From: Clostridium beijerinckii
GTDB taxonomy: Bacteria; Bacillota; Clostridia; Clostridiales; Clostridiaceae
DNA length: 64,000 bases
Assembly (NCBI RefSeq): GCF_036699995.1
Contig: NZ_CP144906.1
Span: 3,053,001-3,117,000, forward strand
Reading direction: 5' to 3'
Below, in pieces: positions 8,843-16,767 of the stretch; the first letter of the stretch is position 1, and each line of letters begins with the position of its first letter. The translations under genes were made by a program, and so were the position numbers. The notes beneath the pieces are model-generated. The model saw only the letters and a program-made list of their open reading frames with translations, did not search any database and was not told the DNA's origin.

Positions 8843-9691
8843 CTATTCTGTTTTTGTTTCTTCTAAAAACTCATTTAACAATGCATCTTGTAATTTCTTT
8901 ACAAGCTCTGGTGCTTTTCCCCCTACAGGTATTCCATCTATTTCACTAGTTGCCATACAAAATTGACCTGAACTAGTAACAATAACTTCATCTGCCTCCA
9001 TTAATTCCTTCAAGGTAAATGCTGTTTCATCTACAGGAATATTAAATGATTTACACATTTTAATAAGGTGAGCTCTTGCTATACCAGGTAAAATTAAATT
9101 GTCTGTTGGAGCAGTTTTTAATATACCATCTTTAAGAATTGATACATTGCTATGTGCACATTCAGTTACTCTATCCCCTCTATGAAATACAGCTTCCTGA
9201 CATCCTGCCTCTTCAGTTTTTTGAGATGCAATTACACTTGGTAATAAATTTAAGGTTTTGATATTACAGTGTAAAAATCTAGTGTCTTCTAAAGTGATTA
9301 ACTTTAATTTTTTTGACATATCCTTAATATTTAATGGTTTTAACATAATCCATAGATTTGCAGGGACCTCATCTCCAGGAAAAGCATGATTTCTCATTCC
9401 AGTTCCTCTAGTAATTTGCCAATATACAAATTGTTCTCCTGAATCAACCCTTAATACCATCTCCTTAAGGATTTCTTTTACTTGCTCCTTTGAATAAGGA
9501 ATTTTAATTCCTAATAAACCAGCGCTGTTGTAAAATCTTTCAATATGCTCGTCCAATGCAAAAATCTTATGATTTCTGCTATAAGTAGCATCATAAACTC
9601 CATCTCCAAAATAACAAACACGATCAAGCATTGGCACTGTCATTTCCTCTAATAATCCAAACTTTCCATTATAATAACCTAAATTCTCCAT
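8843..9691 (-). CDS. dat: D-amino-acid transaminase (class IV PLP enzyme)
   Basis: Protein of 282 residues, the usual length for bacterial D-amino-acid aminotransferase, which converts D-alanine plus 2-oxoglutarate to pyruvate plus D-glutamate. The PLP lysine is in HCNIKTLNLLPS at residue 145, the same number as in the Bacillus enzyme, and the phosphate-binding region is VTECAHSN. The substrate-side DRVCYFGDGVYD start is also typical. A branched-chain transaminase would usually be longer and differ near the lysine. It heads the run dat-DUF4392-DUF1445 and is separated from lrp by a 254-bp leader carrying a terminator-like hairpin. Confidence 0.9.
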   Translation of the reverse strand: MENLGYYNGKFGLLEEMTVPMLDRVCYFGDGVYDATYSRNHKIFALDEHIERFYNSAGLLGIKIPYSKEQVKEILKEMVLRVDSGEQFVYWQITRGTGMRNHAFPGDEVPANLWIMLKPLNIKDMSKKLKLITLEDTRFLHCNIKTLNLLPSVIASQKTEEAGCQEAVFHRGDRVTECAHSNVSILKDGILKTAPTDNLILPGIARAHLIKMCKSFNIPVDETAFTLKELMEADEVIVTSSGQFCMATSEIDGIPVGGKAPELVKKLQDALLNEFLEETKTE

Positions 9692-9720
9692 TTTGTTTTC
9701 CTCCTTAAATTTTTAAAATA

Positions 9721-9785
9721 AAAAAACCAGACATATTTTAGACCTTTGAATTTGACTTCTTCGTCTAAAGTATATCTGGTTTTTC
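9721..9785 (-). terminator. Terminator-like hairpin in the dat leader
   Basis: ACCAGACATATTTTAGAC (9726-9743) pairs imperfectly with 9763-9780 around a 19-nt loop, with A-tracts or T-tracts on both sides, so it can act in both directions. It ends only about 30 nt before the dat start codon, leaving no room for a promoter after it. It is therefore either an attenuator read through under some conditions or the end of lrp transcription with leaky read-through. Confidence 0.65.
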
Positions 9786-9795
9786 TTGGATACTA

Positions 9796-9815
9796 ATACT
9801 ATATTCATATAGTAT
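9796..9815. promoter_or_regulatory. Perfect palindrome in the dat leader, possible operator
   Basis: ATACTATA-TTCA-TATAGTAT is a perfect 8-bp inverted repeat 105 bp upstream of dat. It could bind the adjacent Lrp/AsnC regulator or form a small RNA hairpin before the attenuator-like structure. Only the symmetry is seen. Confidence 0.4.
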
Positions 9816-9945
9816 ATCCTACAGAAATATTTTTCAATATTTTTTAAAATTCCAGTTAATTTTATTGCTATTTGCTATATTACCAAAATTTTTTCTTATA
9901 TTTTAAAAAATTCAGTTATAAACCTCAAATTTTTAATATGCCTAT

Positions 9946-10401
9946 TTACTCTTCTACATCTGGTATTACAGAAAAAGTATTTTTTATATTTTTTAAAACA
10001 AAATGAGTTTTAGTTGCTGATACTCCTTCTATGCTTTTTATTGCACGATGAATTTTCTCAAGATGATCAGATGATTGACAAATTATTTTAAGCATAAAAT
10101 CATAATCTCCAGTTAAATAATAACATGAAACAATATTATCATTACATTTAATTGCTGAAGTAAATTTATCATAGAACTTTGGATGTTCAAGACTAACTTC
10201 CATCAAAGCACACACATCATTATCTAATTTTTTTTGATCTACTATAATGGTATAATTTTGAATTACCTTATTTTTCTCCATTTTATGTATGCGCTCAAGA
10301 ACTGCTGAAACTGATAAATGAATTTCATTACTTATAGAGGCTGCTTTAATTCTAGCATTTGATCTCAAACACTTTAATATTTTGTAATCCATTTTATCCA
10401 T
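9946..10401 (-). CDS. Lrp/AsnC family transcriptional regulator
   Basis: Protein of 151 residues with an N-terminal winged helix (DYKILKCLRSNARIKAASIS, SAVLERIHKMEKNKVI) and a C-terminal ligand-sensing RAM domain (about 70-145). This is the standard architecture of feast/famine regulators that sense amino acids. It sits between the importer genes and dat, so it probably controls one or both in response to an amino acid. AAGGAG lies before the ATG, and its start is 14 bp from the cytidylate-kinase-like gene. Confidence 0.93.
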   Translation of the reverse strand: MDKMDYKILKCLRSNARIKAASISNEIHLSVSAVLERIHKMEKNKVIQNYTIIVDQKKLDNDVCALMEVSLEHPKFYDKFTSAIKCNDNIVSCYYLTGDYDFMLKIICQSSDHLEKIHRAIKSIEGVSATKTHFVLKNIKNTFSVIPDVEE

Positions 10402-10415
10402 AAATATCTCCTTAA

Positions 10416-11039
10416 TTAAGAATTCATTCTTAACTTAATATATTCTTTAATATATTTAACACAATTTTCAATTCCTAATTTACTAGTATCAAGAGATAAG
10501 TCATAATTTTTTACGTTTTCCCACTTGTTTCCAGTGTGGTAATAATAGTATCCTCTTCTATACTTATTCAATTTCCTAATTTGCTTAGCAGCCTCTTTTT
10601 CTGAAATACACAAACTTTCCATTTGATGTTTAATACAATACTCATTAGATGCATGAATAAAAATCTTAAATACATTTGGATTATCCTTTAAAATATAATC
10701 TGCACAACGCCCTATTACAACATAAGATTCTCTTTCTGCTAACTCCCGCAGTATCTTAGCTTGATAATTAAATAAATTATCATTTGAGGTAAAATCATTA
10801 CTTTCTGGCGGAATCAATTCACCTTCATATACCTTCTTTGACACCATATATAATAAGCTACTTTTAACATGCTCATCTGCATTTGCAAATAGTGATTCAT
10901 TAATTCCACTATCCTCTGATGCTAAACGTAATAATTCTCTATCATACATATTAATCTCTAGATCCTTTGAAAGCATTTTACCAATTGTTGTTCCACCACT
11001 TCCACAAGTTCTTGTGATTGCAATTACAAACCTGTCCAT
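10416..11039 (-). CDS. Cytidylate kinase-like family protein
   Basis: Protein of 207 residues with a P-loop-like start (VIAITRTCGSGGTTIGKMLS), then YDRELLRLASE and YVVIGRCADYILKD, all marks of the cytidylate-kinase-like (AAA_33/CMP kinase 2) family found in many Clostridia. True Cmk is about 220 residues with GPAGAGKST; this family's GSGGTTIG loop differs, and its substrate is not known. A strong GGGAGG site precedes the ATG. Its place between livF and lrp shows operon membership but does not explain its job. Confidence 0.85.
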   Translation of the reverse strand: MDRFVIAITRTCGSGGTTIGKMLSKDLEINMYDRELLRLASEDSGINESLFANADEHVKSSLLYMVSKKVYEGELIPPESNDFTSNDNLFNYQAKILRELAERESYVVIGRCADYILKDNPNVFKIFIHASNEYCIKHQMESLCISEKEAAKQIRKLNKYRRGYYYYHTGNKWENVKNYDLSLDTSKLGIENCVKYIKEYIKLRMNS

Positions 11040-11125
11040 ATTACCTCCCCCTTCATTTAATAATGTAAATTACCTTTATTTTTTTCATAACTTACTTTAC
11101 ACTATCATTTCATATGGTCATCCTT

Positions 11126-11830
11126 TTATTCTCCTAAGTATGCTTTTCTAACAGAATCGTCATGTAATAAATCTTGTGCTAATCCTTCTAATACAACACT
11201 ACCTGTTTCTAAAACATAACCTCTATCAGCTATTTGAAGTGCAGCATTTGCATTTTGCTCTACTAAAAGAATTGTTGTTCCAGCTTTACGGATGTTTTTT
11301 ATTATTTCAAAGATTTCTTCAACTACAATAGGAGCAAGACCCATTGATGGTTCATCAAGCAATAATAATTTAGGTTTTGCCATTAACGCTCTCCCTATTG
11401 CAAGCATTTGCTGCTCACCACCTGACATAGTTCCTGCAAGCTGCTTTCTTCTTTCCTTTACTCTTGGAAACAATGTAAATACCTCTTCCATTGATGCTTT
11501 AATTTCAGATTTACTCTTTCTTAAATAAGCTCCTAATAAAAGATTTTCTTCTATTGTCTGATCACCAAATACTCTTCTTCCTTCTGGAACTTGGCTAAGA
11601 CCATAAGATACTATCTTATGTGCTCCAATATTGCCAATTATTTTGCCATTATAAGTGATTTCACCAGATTTAATTGGATTTAAACCGCTAATTGCTCTGA
11701 GTGTACTAGTTTTCCCAGCACCATTAGCTCCAATTAAAGTTACAATTTCTCCATTATTTACTTCTAAACTCAAATCGTGAATAGCATGAATTGCACCATA
11801 AGATATATTAATATTTTCTACTTTTAACAT
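11126..11830 (-). CDS. livF: Branched-chain amino acid ABC transporter, ATPase LivF
   Basis: Protein of 234 residues, one of the two cytoplasmic ATPases of a LIV-type importer. Walker A is GANGAGKTST, the signature is MSGGEQQML, Walker B is LLLLDEPSMGLAP, and the switch region is LLVEQNA. EGRRVFGDQTIEENL is typical of LivF rather than LivG. It begins 1 bp after the stop of livG. Confidence 0.96.
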   Translation of the reverse strand: MLKVENINISYGAIHAIHDLSLEVNNGEIVTLIGANGAGKTSTLRAISGLNPIKSGEITYNGKIIGNIGAHKIVSYGLSQVPEGRRVFGDQTIEENLLLGAYLRKSKSEIKASMEEVFTLFPRVKERRKQLAGTMSGGEQQMLAIGRALMAKPKLLLLDEPSMGLAPIVVEEIFEIIKNIRKAGTTILLVEQNANAALQIADRGYVLETGSVVLEGLAQDLLHDDSVRKAYLGE

Positions 11831-11831
11831 A

Positions 11832-12602
11832 TTATTGTGCCGCCCCCTTTCCTAAATACGCTTCAATTACTTGTGGATTTTTTTGAATTTCCTTTGGAAT
11901 TCCTTTAGCAATAATTTCGCCAAAAGAAAGCACATAAATGTATTCACATACATTCATTACAAGTTTCATATCATGTTCGATAAGTAAAATAGATATTTTA
12001 AACTCATTTTTTATCCAGCGAATAAGTTCAGTAAGTTCCACTGTTTCTTGAGGATTCATACCAGCGGCTGGCTCATCAAGAAGTAAAAGCTTAGGTTTAG
12101 CTGCTAACGCTCTAGCTATTTCTAATCTTCTTTGTTTACCATAAGGGAGATTACTCGCAAGCTCATCTGCACTATCATCTAATTTAAAAATTTTTAATAT
12201 TTCTAAAGCCTCTTGCTTCATTTTTTGTTCCTCATAAATGTGAGCTGGAGTCTTAATAATAGATGTAAACAAACTAGATTTTGCTTGAAAGTTAAAACTA
12301 ATCATAACATTTTCAAGTACAGTTAATTCAGTGAAAAGTCTAATATTCTGAAATGTTCTAGCAATATGCTTTGATGTAATATCATAAGGTTTAGTTCCAT
12401 CAATACGTTCACCATTTAATTGTATTTTTCCTTCTGTTGGTTTATATACGCCAGTAAGCATATTAAAAAGAGTTGTTTTACCTGCACCATTTGGACCTAT
12501 AAGACCAATTAATTGATGTTCCCCAATTTCCATATTTACATCAGAAACGGCAGTAAGACCACCAAATTTTATTGTTAATTTTTCTACTGAAAGTAAAGAC
12601 AT
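11832..12602 (-). CDS. livG: Branched-chain amino acid ABC transporter, ATPase LivG
   Basis: Second ATPase of the importer. Walker A is GPNGAGKTTL, ARTFQNIRLF marks the Q-loop, the signature is the LivG-type LPYGKQRRLEIARAL, and Walker B is LLLLDEPAAGMNP. The ATG at 12602, 1 bp after the livM stop and preceded by GGTGAG, is preferred over an in-frame GTG at 12611. This gives 256 residues, the family norm. Confidence 0.95.
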   Translation of the reverse strand: MSLLSVEKLTIKFGGLTAVSDVNMEIGEHQLIGLIGPNGAGKTTLFNMLTGVYKPTEGKIQLNGERIDGTKPYDITSKHIARTFQNIRLFTELTVLENVMISFNFQAKSSLFTSIIKTPAHIYEEQKMKQEALEILKIFKLDDSADELASNLPYGKQRRLEIARALAAKPKLLLLDEPAAGMNPQETVELTELIRWIKNEFKISILLIEHDMKLVMNVCEYIYVLSFGEIIAKGIPKEIQKNPQVIEAYLGKGAAQ

Positions 12603-12603
12603 A

Positions 12604-13650
12604 CTACTCACCAGCCTTTTCGCTTTGAACTATATTTTTTGTAGAGTTTTTCCCGAATTTCTTAAAAAATTTTATTATATTATCTACTGTAATTTCCCTT
12701 GTTCCAAGAATACCTTGTGGACGGAAAATCATCATGAGCACAAGCATAACAGCATATATTAAAATACGATATGTCTTAAATACCTCACTAAGTCCTCTTA
12801 GACATTCAGGTAAATAAATAAGAATTGAAGTTCCAATTACAGTTCCTGATAAACTTCCCATTCCACCAAGTACTACATAAGTTATTAACTCAATTGACTT
12901 TGAAAATGCAAAGCTTGCTGGATCAATAAAAGAATTAAAGTGTGCATATAAGCCCCCAGCAAGACCAGCCATACTGCTACCTATAATAAATGCAATCATC
13001 TTGTATTTAGTAGAATTTATTCCCATAGCTTCTGCTGCTATTTCATCTTCTCTAATTGCCATAATTGCTCTACCTTTTGAAGAATGAATTAAATTTTTTA
13101 GTATTGCATAACAAAGTGCTACACCTATTAATACTATTAAGAAAGAAGTGCTTCCTGGTATTCCTGAAATCCCTCTAGCACCACCAACATAATCTACATT
13201 TTGAATTACTACCTTTACTATTTCTCCAAACCCTAAGGTACAAATAGCTAAATAATCCCCTTTAAGTCTTAATATTGGATATCCAATTAACGCTGCTAAA
13301 ATTCCAGCTAATATGATTCCTACAAGTAAGGCAATTGGAAAGGGCATATTAAAATTTTTAGTCATTATTGCAGAGCCATATGCTCCTATTGACATAAAAG
13401 CAGCATGTCCCATAGTAAATTGACCAGTAAACCCTAATATAAGATTAAGACCTAAGGCTGCAATTAAAAAAATACCAATTTGTTTCATAATTCTTAGTAT
13501 ATAATCACCAATTATTCCTTGGTTTACAAGAAACATTAAAAACACATAAATTAAGGCAAGGACAACTGTTGTAATCATATATCTCGTATATGTGGTTTTA
13601 ACCAAGCTTAAGCTTGGATTATCTTCATTTTTGCTTATCTTATTTACCAT
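12604..13650 (-). CDS. livM: Branched-chain amino acid ABC transporter permease LivM
   Basis: Integral membrane permease of about 348 residues with around nine hydrophobic segments. Family marks are AALGLNLILGFTGQFTMGHA, the cytoplasmic EAA-like loop (AIREDEIAAEAMGIN) and VLGGMGSLSGTVIG. The start is the ATG at 13650 behind TAGGTGAT; an in-frame GTG at 13659 directly abuts the livH stop and is less likely. It forms the heterodimeric pore with LivH. Confidence 0.95.
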   Translation of the reverse strand: MVNKISKNEDNPSLSLVKTTYTRYMITTVVLALIYVFLMFLVNQGIIGDYILRIMKQIGIFLIAALGLNLILGFTGQFTMGHAAFMSIGAYGSAIMTKNFNMPFPIALLVGIILAGILAALIGYPILRLKGDYLAICTLGFGEIVKVVIQNVDYVGGARGISGIPGSTSFLIVLIGVALCYAILKNLIHSSKGRAIMAIREDEIAAEAMGINSTKYKMIAFIIGSSMAGLAGGLYAHFNSFIDPASFAFSKSIELITYVVLGGMGSLSGTVIGTSILIYLPECLRGLSEVFKTYRILIYAVMLVLMMIFRPQGILGTREITVDNIIKFFKKFGKNSTKNIVQSEKAGE

Positions 13651-13659
13651 TTTTATCAC

Positions 13660-14544
13660 CTACACCTTCACATTGTTTTTCTTACCAAATAAACCTGTTG
13701 GTTTTACAATAAGAATTATAATTAAAATTGAAAAAGCAATTGCATCTGATAATCCTGAACTAATATATACCTTTGATAAAGTCTCAATAAGCCCCATTGC
13801 AAGTCCACCAAACATAGCCCCTGGTATAATTCCAATGCCCCCAAGAACAGCAGCTACGAAAGATTTAAGTCCTGGCATAACACCCATAGCAGGCTCAAGT
13901 CTAGGATATAGCATACCAACAAGTACACCTGCTGTGGCAGCTAGTGCTGAACCTAAAGCAAAAGTTAAAGAAATTACTCTATTAATATTTATTCCCATTA
14001 ATGCTGCTGCATCTCTATCATAAGAAGTTGCTCTCATTGCTCTACCTGTTCTAGTTTTATTTACAAGGTATTGTAATGCAACACATAATATAATAGTAAT
14101 AGCAAGTGCTGTTATTTGAAGATTACTTATTGTTATTGCTCCAACTTTATAAGAAATTAAAGGAATTACTTCTGGAAAATTTCTAGTATTTGGACCTGCA
14201 ACAAAATCAGCTTTAACAAAGTTTTGTAATATAAGTTCCATTCCCATTGTGGTTATTAACAATGTTACATTAGGTGAATTCCTAAGTGGTTTATAAGCAA
14301 TTCTTTCAATTAACATACCTAAGACAGCGCATGAAACCATAGAAAAAATTAAACATGGAATAAATCCAAGACCTAATACAGTTGCTGCAAAGTACCCTAA
14401 GAAAGCACCAACCATATAAATATCACAGTGAGCAAAATTAATTAATTTAATAATTCCATATACCATAGTGTAGCCAATAGCTATTAATGCATATACACTA
14501 CCTAGGCATATACCATTTACAATTTGTTGTAATAAAGTACTCAT
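13660..14544 (-). CDS. livH: Branched-chain amino acid ABC transporter permease LivH
   Basis: Membrane permease of 294 residues with eight or so hydrophobic segments. Marks are QQIVNGICLGSVYALIAIGY, TMVYGIIKLINFAHCD, the loop RAMRATSYDRDAAALMGIN and AAVLGGIGIIPGA. The frame is open to 14625, but the ATG at 14544 has AAAGGAGAGG at correct spacing and gives the expected MSTLLQQIV start, so the longer form is rejected. It follows livK by about 100 bp. Confidence 0.95.
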   Translation of the reverse strand: MSTLLQQIVNGICLGSVYALIAIGYTMVYGIIKLINFAHCDIYMVGAFLGYFAATVLGLGFIPCLIFSMVSCAVLGMLIERIAYKPLRNSPNVTLLITTMGMELILQNFVKADFVAGPNTRNFPEVIPLISYKVGAITISNLQITALAITIILCVALQYLVNKTRTGRAMRATSYDRDAAALMGININRVISLTFALGSALAATAGVLVGMLYPRLEPAMGVMPGLKSFVAAVLGGIGIIPGAMFGGLAMGLIETLSKVYISSGLSDAIAFSILIIILIVKPTGLFGKKNNVKV

Positions 14545-14647
14545 GTACACCTCTCCTTTATAAAAGGCTATATCTCTAGGTCTACTTAAATTACAGCTTA
14601 CCCCATTAATATAGACGCTAAACAATAAAATTTAATTTTCTTTAGAA

Positions 14648-15829
14648 TTATTTAACCTCAGTTTCAAATTCAAATTGTCCTTTTACAACTTTATTAATAA
14701 CTACACTCTTAATTGGGTTATGTTTATCATCAAATTTATAATGTGTAGTTCCACAATCTGCATCTAACTTAGCCATTGCATCTTTAATGGCATTTTCATC
14801 TGTGCTGCCTGCTTTTTTAATTGCCTCTGCTAAAATGTATACTGAATCATAGCTAAGTACTGAGAATGCACTAGGATCACCATTATATTCTTTTTTGTAA
14901 TTTTCAACGAACTTTTTAATTGATGCATTATCTGATTTTAATGATAAGTGATCTGTAAAGTAAGATCCTTCAATAGCATCTCCTCCAACTTTTACAAGAC
15001 CTGGATCACTCCATGAATCACTACCTAAGAATGGTGCCTTTATACCAATTTCTCTTGCTTGTTTTGCAATTAATCCAACAGTTGAGTAGTTATCTGGAAG
15101 ATAAATTACATCCACATTTAATTCTTTTATTTCAGTTAAAAATGCTTTGAAATCACTTTCTCCTGCATTGTAAGTTTTTTCATATGCTACAGTACCACCT
15201 GCCGCTTCAAAGTTTTTCTTGAATTCTTTTGAAATACCTACACAATAATCATTACCAATATCATAAAGCATTGCTACTTTTTTAGCTTTTAAATTTTCTG
15301 ACGCGAATTTTGCACCAACTTGACCTTGTAATGGATCTATAAAACATGCTCTAAATACATAATCTCCACCTTCAGTAGTAACTTTCTCATTTGTTGACCC
15401 TGGTGTAATCATAACTACTTTTGAATCTTTTGCAACTGCTGCCATTGGAATTGAACATTTACTTGCATATGTTCCGACTACTGCCGAAACTTTATCTTGC
15501 GTAATTAACTTTGTAATGGCATTTGGCGCTGTTGCTGCTTGATTTTGATCGTCTTCTGAAACAAGCTCTAACTTTTTACCAAGAACGCCACCAGCATCGT
15601 TTATTTCTTTTATTGCAAGTTTAGATCCGTTTTCCATTGCTGCACCTAAAGCCGGAACATCACCAGTTAATGGAAATACTCCTCCGATCTTAATTGTATC
15701 TCCACTAGCTGCACTTCCCCCATTTGAACTTACTTTAGCTGTCTCACTACACCCCATAACCATTGTTGCTGTCATTGCAGCTATAGTTACTACCCCTAAT
15801 ATTCTTTTGAAAAATGCCTTTCTTATCAT
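14648..15829 (-). CDS. livK: Branched-chain amino acid-binding lipoprotein LivK
   Basis: Extracellular substrate-binding component of 393 residues. The signal peptide ends in TMVMGCSE, a lipobox with Cys as lipid anchor. The mature part starts IKIGGVFPLTGDVPALGAAM and continues with the peripla_BP_6 fold (LVSEDDQN, VGTYASKCS, TPGSTNEKV). The ATG at 15829 follows TTGGAGGAGA; an upstream TTG in frame is less likely. As first gene of the operon, it is preceded by a 270-bp leader with two terminator-like hairpins. The ligand could be leucine-type amino acids or another amino acid, given the cluster. Confidence 0.94.
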   Translation of the reverse strand: MIRKAFFKRILGVVTIAAMTATMVMGCSETAKVSSNGGSAASGDTIKIGGVFPLTGDVPALGAAMENGSKLAIKEINDAGGVLGKKLELVSEDDQNQAATAPNAITKLITQDKVSAVVGTYASKCSIPMAAVAKDSKVVMITPGSTNEKVTTEGGDYVFRACFIDPLQGQVGAKFASENLKAKKVAMLYDIGNDYCVGISKEFKKNFEAAGGTVAYEKTYNAGESDFKAFLTEIKELNVDVIYLPDNYSTVGLIAKQAREIGIKAPFLGSDSWSDPGLVKVGGDAIEGSYFTDHLSLKSDNASIKKFVENYKKEYNGDPSAFSVLSYDSVYILAEAIKKAGSTDENAIKDAMAKLDADCGTTHYKFDDKHNPIKSVVINKVVKGQFEFETEVK

Positions 15830-15883
15830 AAATATCTCCTCCAAATTTTCAATTTTTTATTTAATACTAGTCCTGCTTTATAC

Positions 15884-15922
15884 AAAAAAAGCGCCTATAA
15901 AATCTTCCTTGATTTTATAGAC
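15884..15922 (-). terminator. Terminator-like hairpin just upstream of livK
   Basis: GTCTATAAAATC (15911-15922, minus strand) pairs with GATTTTATAGGC (15893-15904) around a 6-nt loop and is followed by seven U. It lies in the livK leader 55 nt before the start codon, so transcripts must pass it to express the importer. Confidence 0.75.
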
Positions 15923-15963
15923 ACCTTTGTCATATAGTTAATATTTTTAATCCTATTTTATGT

Positions 15964-16092
15964 TTACACCATATTATGCATAATAATATTTACTTTTCTA
16001 TTTTGAATATATTCCCAAGAATTATTGTAGGATAATTTTTTAACGTTAAAATTATTGTAAAAAAAATAGCTGGTGTTATTAACACCAGCCAT
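15964..16092 (-). other. Possible 42-residue leader ORF in the livK leader
   Basis: An ATG at 16092, about 7 nt after the predicted transcription start, opens a frame MAGVNNTSYFFYNNFNVKKL that runs to 15964. Its first codons form the upstream hairpin itself. No ribosome site fits before it, so it would have to be leaderless. It may be chance, and is listed because translation through the hairpin would affect termination. Confidence 0.2.
16059..16090 (-). terminator. Perfect terminator-like hairpin directly after the livK promoter
   Basis: GCTGGTGTT-AAT-AACACCAGC (minus strand, 16089-16069) followed by UAUUUUUUUU. It starts only about 10 nt after the predicted start site of the promoter at 16106-16133. 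Confidence 0.8.
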
Positions 16093-16105
16093 TGTGTATA
16101 AATCT

Positions 16106-16133
16106 ATTATACGGTATGTTGTACAATTGTCAA
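16106..16133 (-). promoter_or_regulatory. Near-consensus sigma-A promoter for the livK leader
   Basis: Minus-strand TTGACA (16133-16128), 16-bp spacer, TATAAT (16111-16106). Both hexamers are perfect consensus. A small palindrome GTTGTACAAT overlaps the spacer and could be an operator. Confidence 0.8.
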
Positions 16134-16182
16134 TAACTATTATGAGAATAATTGTAATTTCAAAAATATTTTCAGTTTTTTC

Positions 16183-16445
16183 TTAATATTCAATATTTTT
16201 TTCGATTTGTATAATTATTGTTATAAGTTTATCAACTGCTTCTTCCTTAGTACCATACTTGTTTACCATACTGTTCAGATAATTCTTTCTAAACTTCTCG
16301 TTACTACCTAAAGTTGTAGTTCTGAGAACTCACTACAATTCAAACATCATAATTTGTTCAACTTGTCCAAGTCTTTCTAATTTTTCTGAATCTGCATCCT
16401 TTAAAAATGCCTTTTTAATTTCTCTTTCATTTGTTAGAATTTAAC
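16183..16445 (-). pseudogene. Gene remnant with in-frame stops, family not recognised
   Basis: One frame reads ILTNEREIKKAFLKDADSEK, LERLGQVEQIMMFEL, two consecutive stops, then VLRTTTLGSNEKFRKNYLNS, MVNKYGTKEEAVDKLITIII and QIEKNIEY to a stop. The protein-like composition on both sides of the stops shows decay of a real gene. Further upstream a short stretch (MDLILDKAREYTK) at about 16540-16580 could belong to it. The remaining DNA to the promoter at 16638 shows no gene. Confidence 0.6.
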
Positions 16446-16637
16446 TATTTCCATTTCCCTGCTTCTAAGCTACAGCTATATACAATAGATTAACAATTAC
16501 TCAAAAAAATCTTGATCTAAATTCAAGTGTTTTTTGTATACTCACGTGCTTTATCAAGAATTAGATCCATAAATGAAATATAAAGCTGTACTTACAACTC
16601 TAAAGGTTAAAATCATGTAAATAATCCAATATTTTCA

Positions 16638-16666
16638 TTGACTTTTATTTGTGTAGTACGTACAAT
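16638..16666 (+). promoter_or_regulatory. Sigma-A type promoter upstream of the FIST gene
   Basis: TTGACT (16638-16643), 17-bp spacer, TACAAT (16661-16666), 100 bp before the start codon. Confidence 0.6.
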
Positions 16667-16767
16667 TATCAATGAATAGACAAATTTATGGATATATTGA
16701 GTAATTTTGCATAATTAAAAATTTATTGTATGTAATATTATGCACTTTATTATAGAAGGTGGTACGT

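Noticed and set aside
13592..14023. Plus-strand frames over livM/livH and similar long reverse frames (for example 39458-40072, 49233-49736, 25863-26225)
   Set aside because: They are shadows of well-supported genes on the other strand, lacking ribosome sites and recognisable domains.
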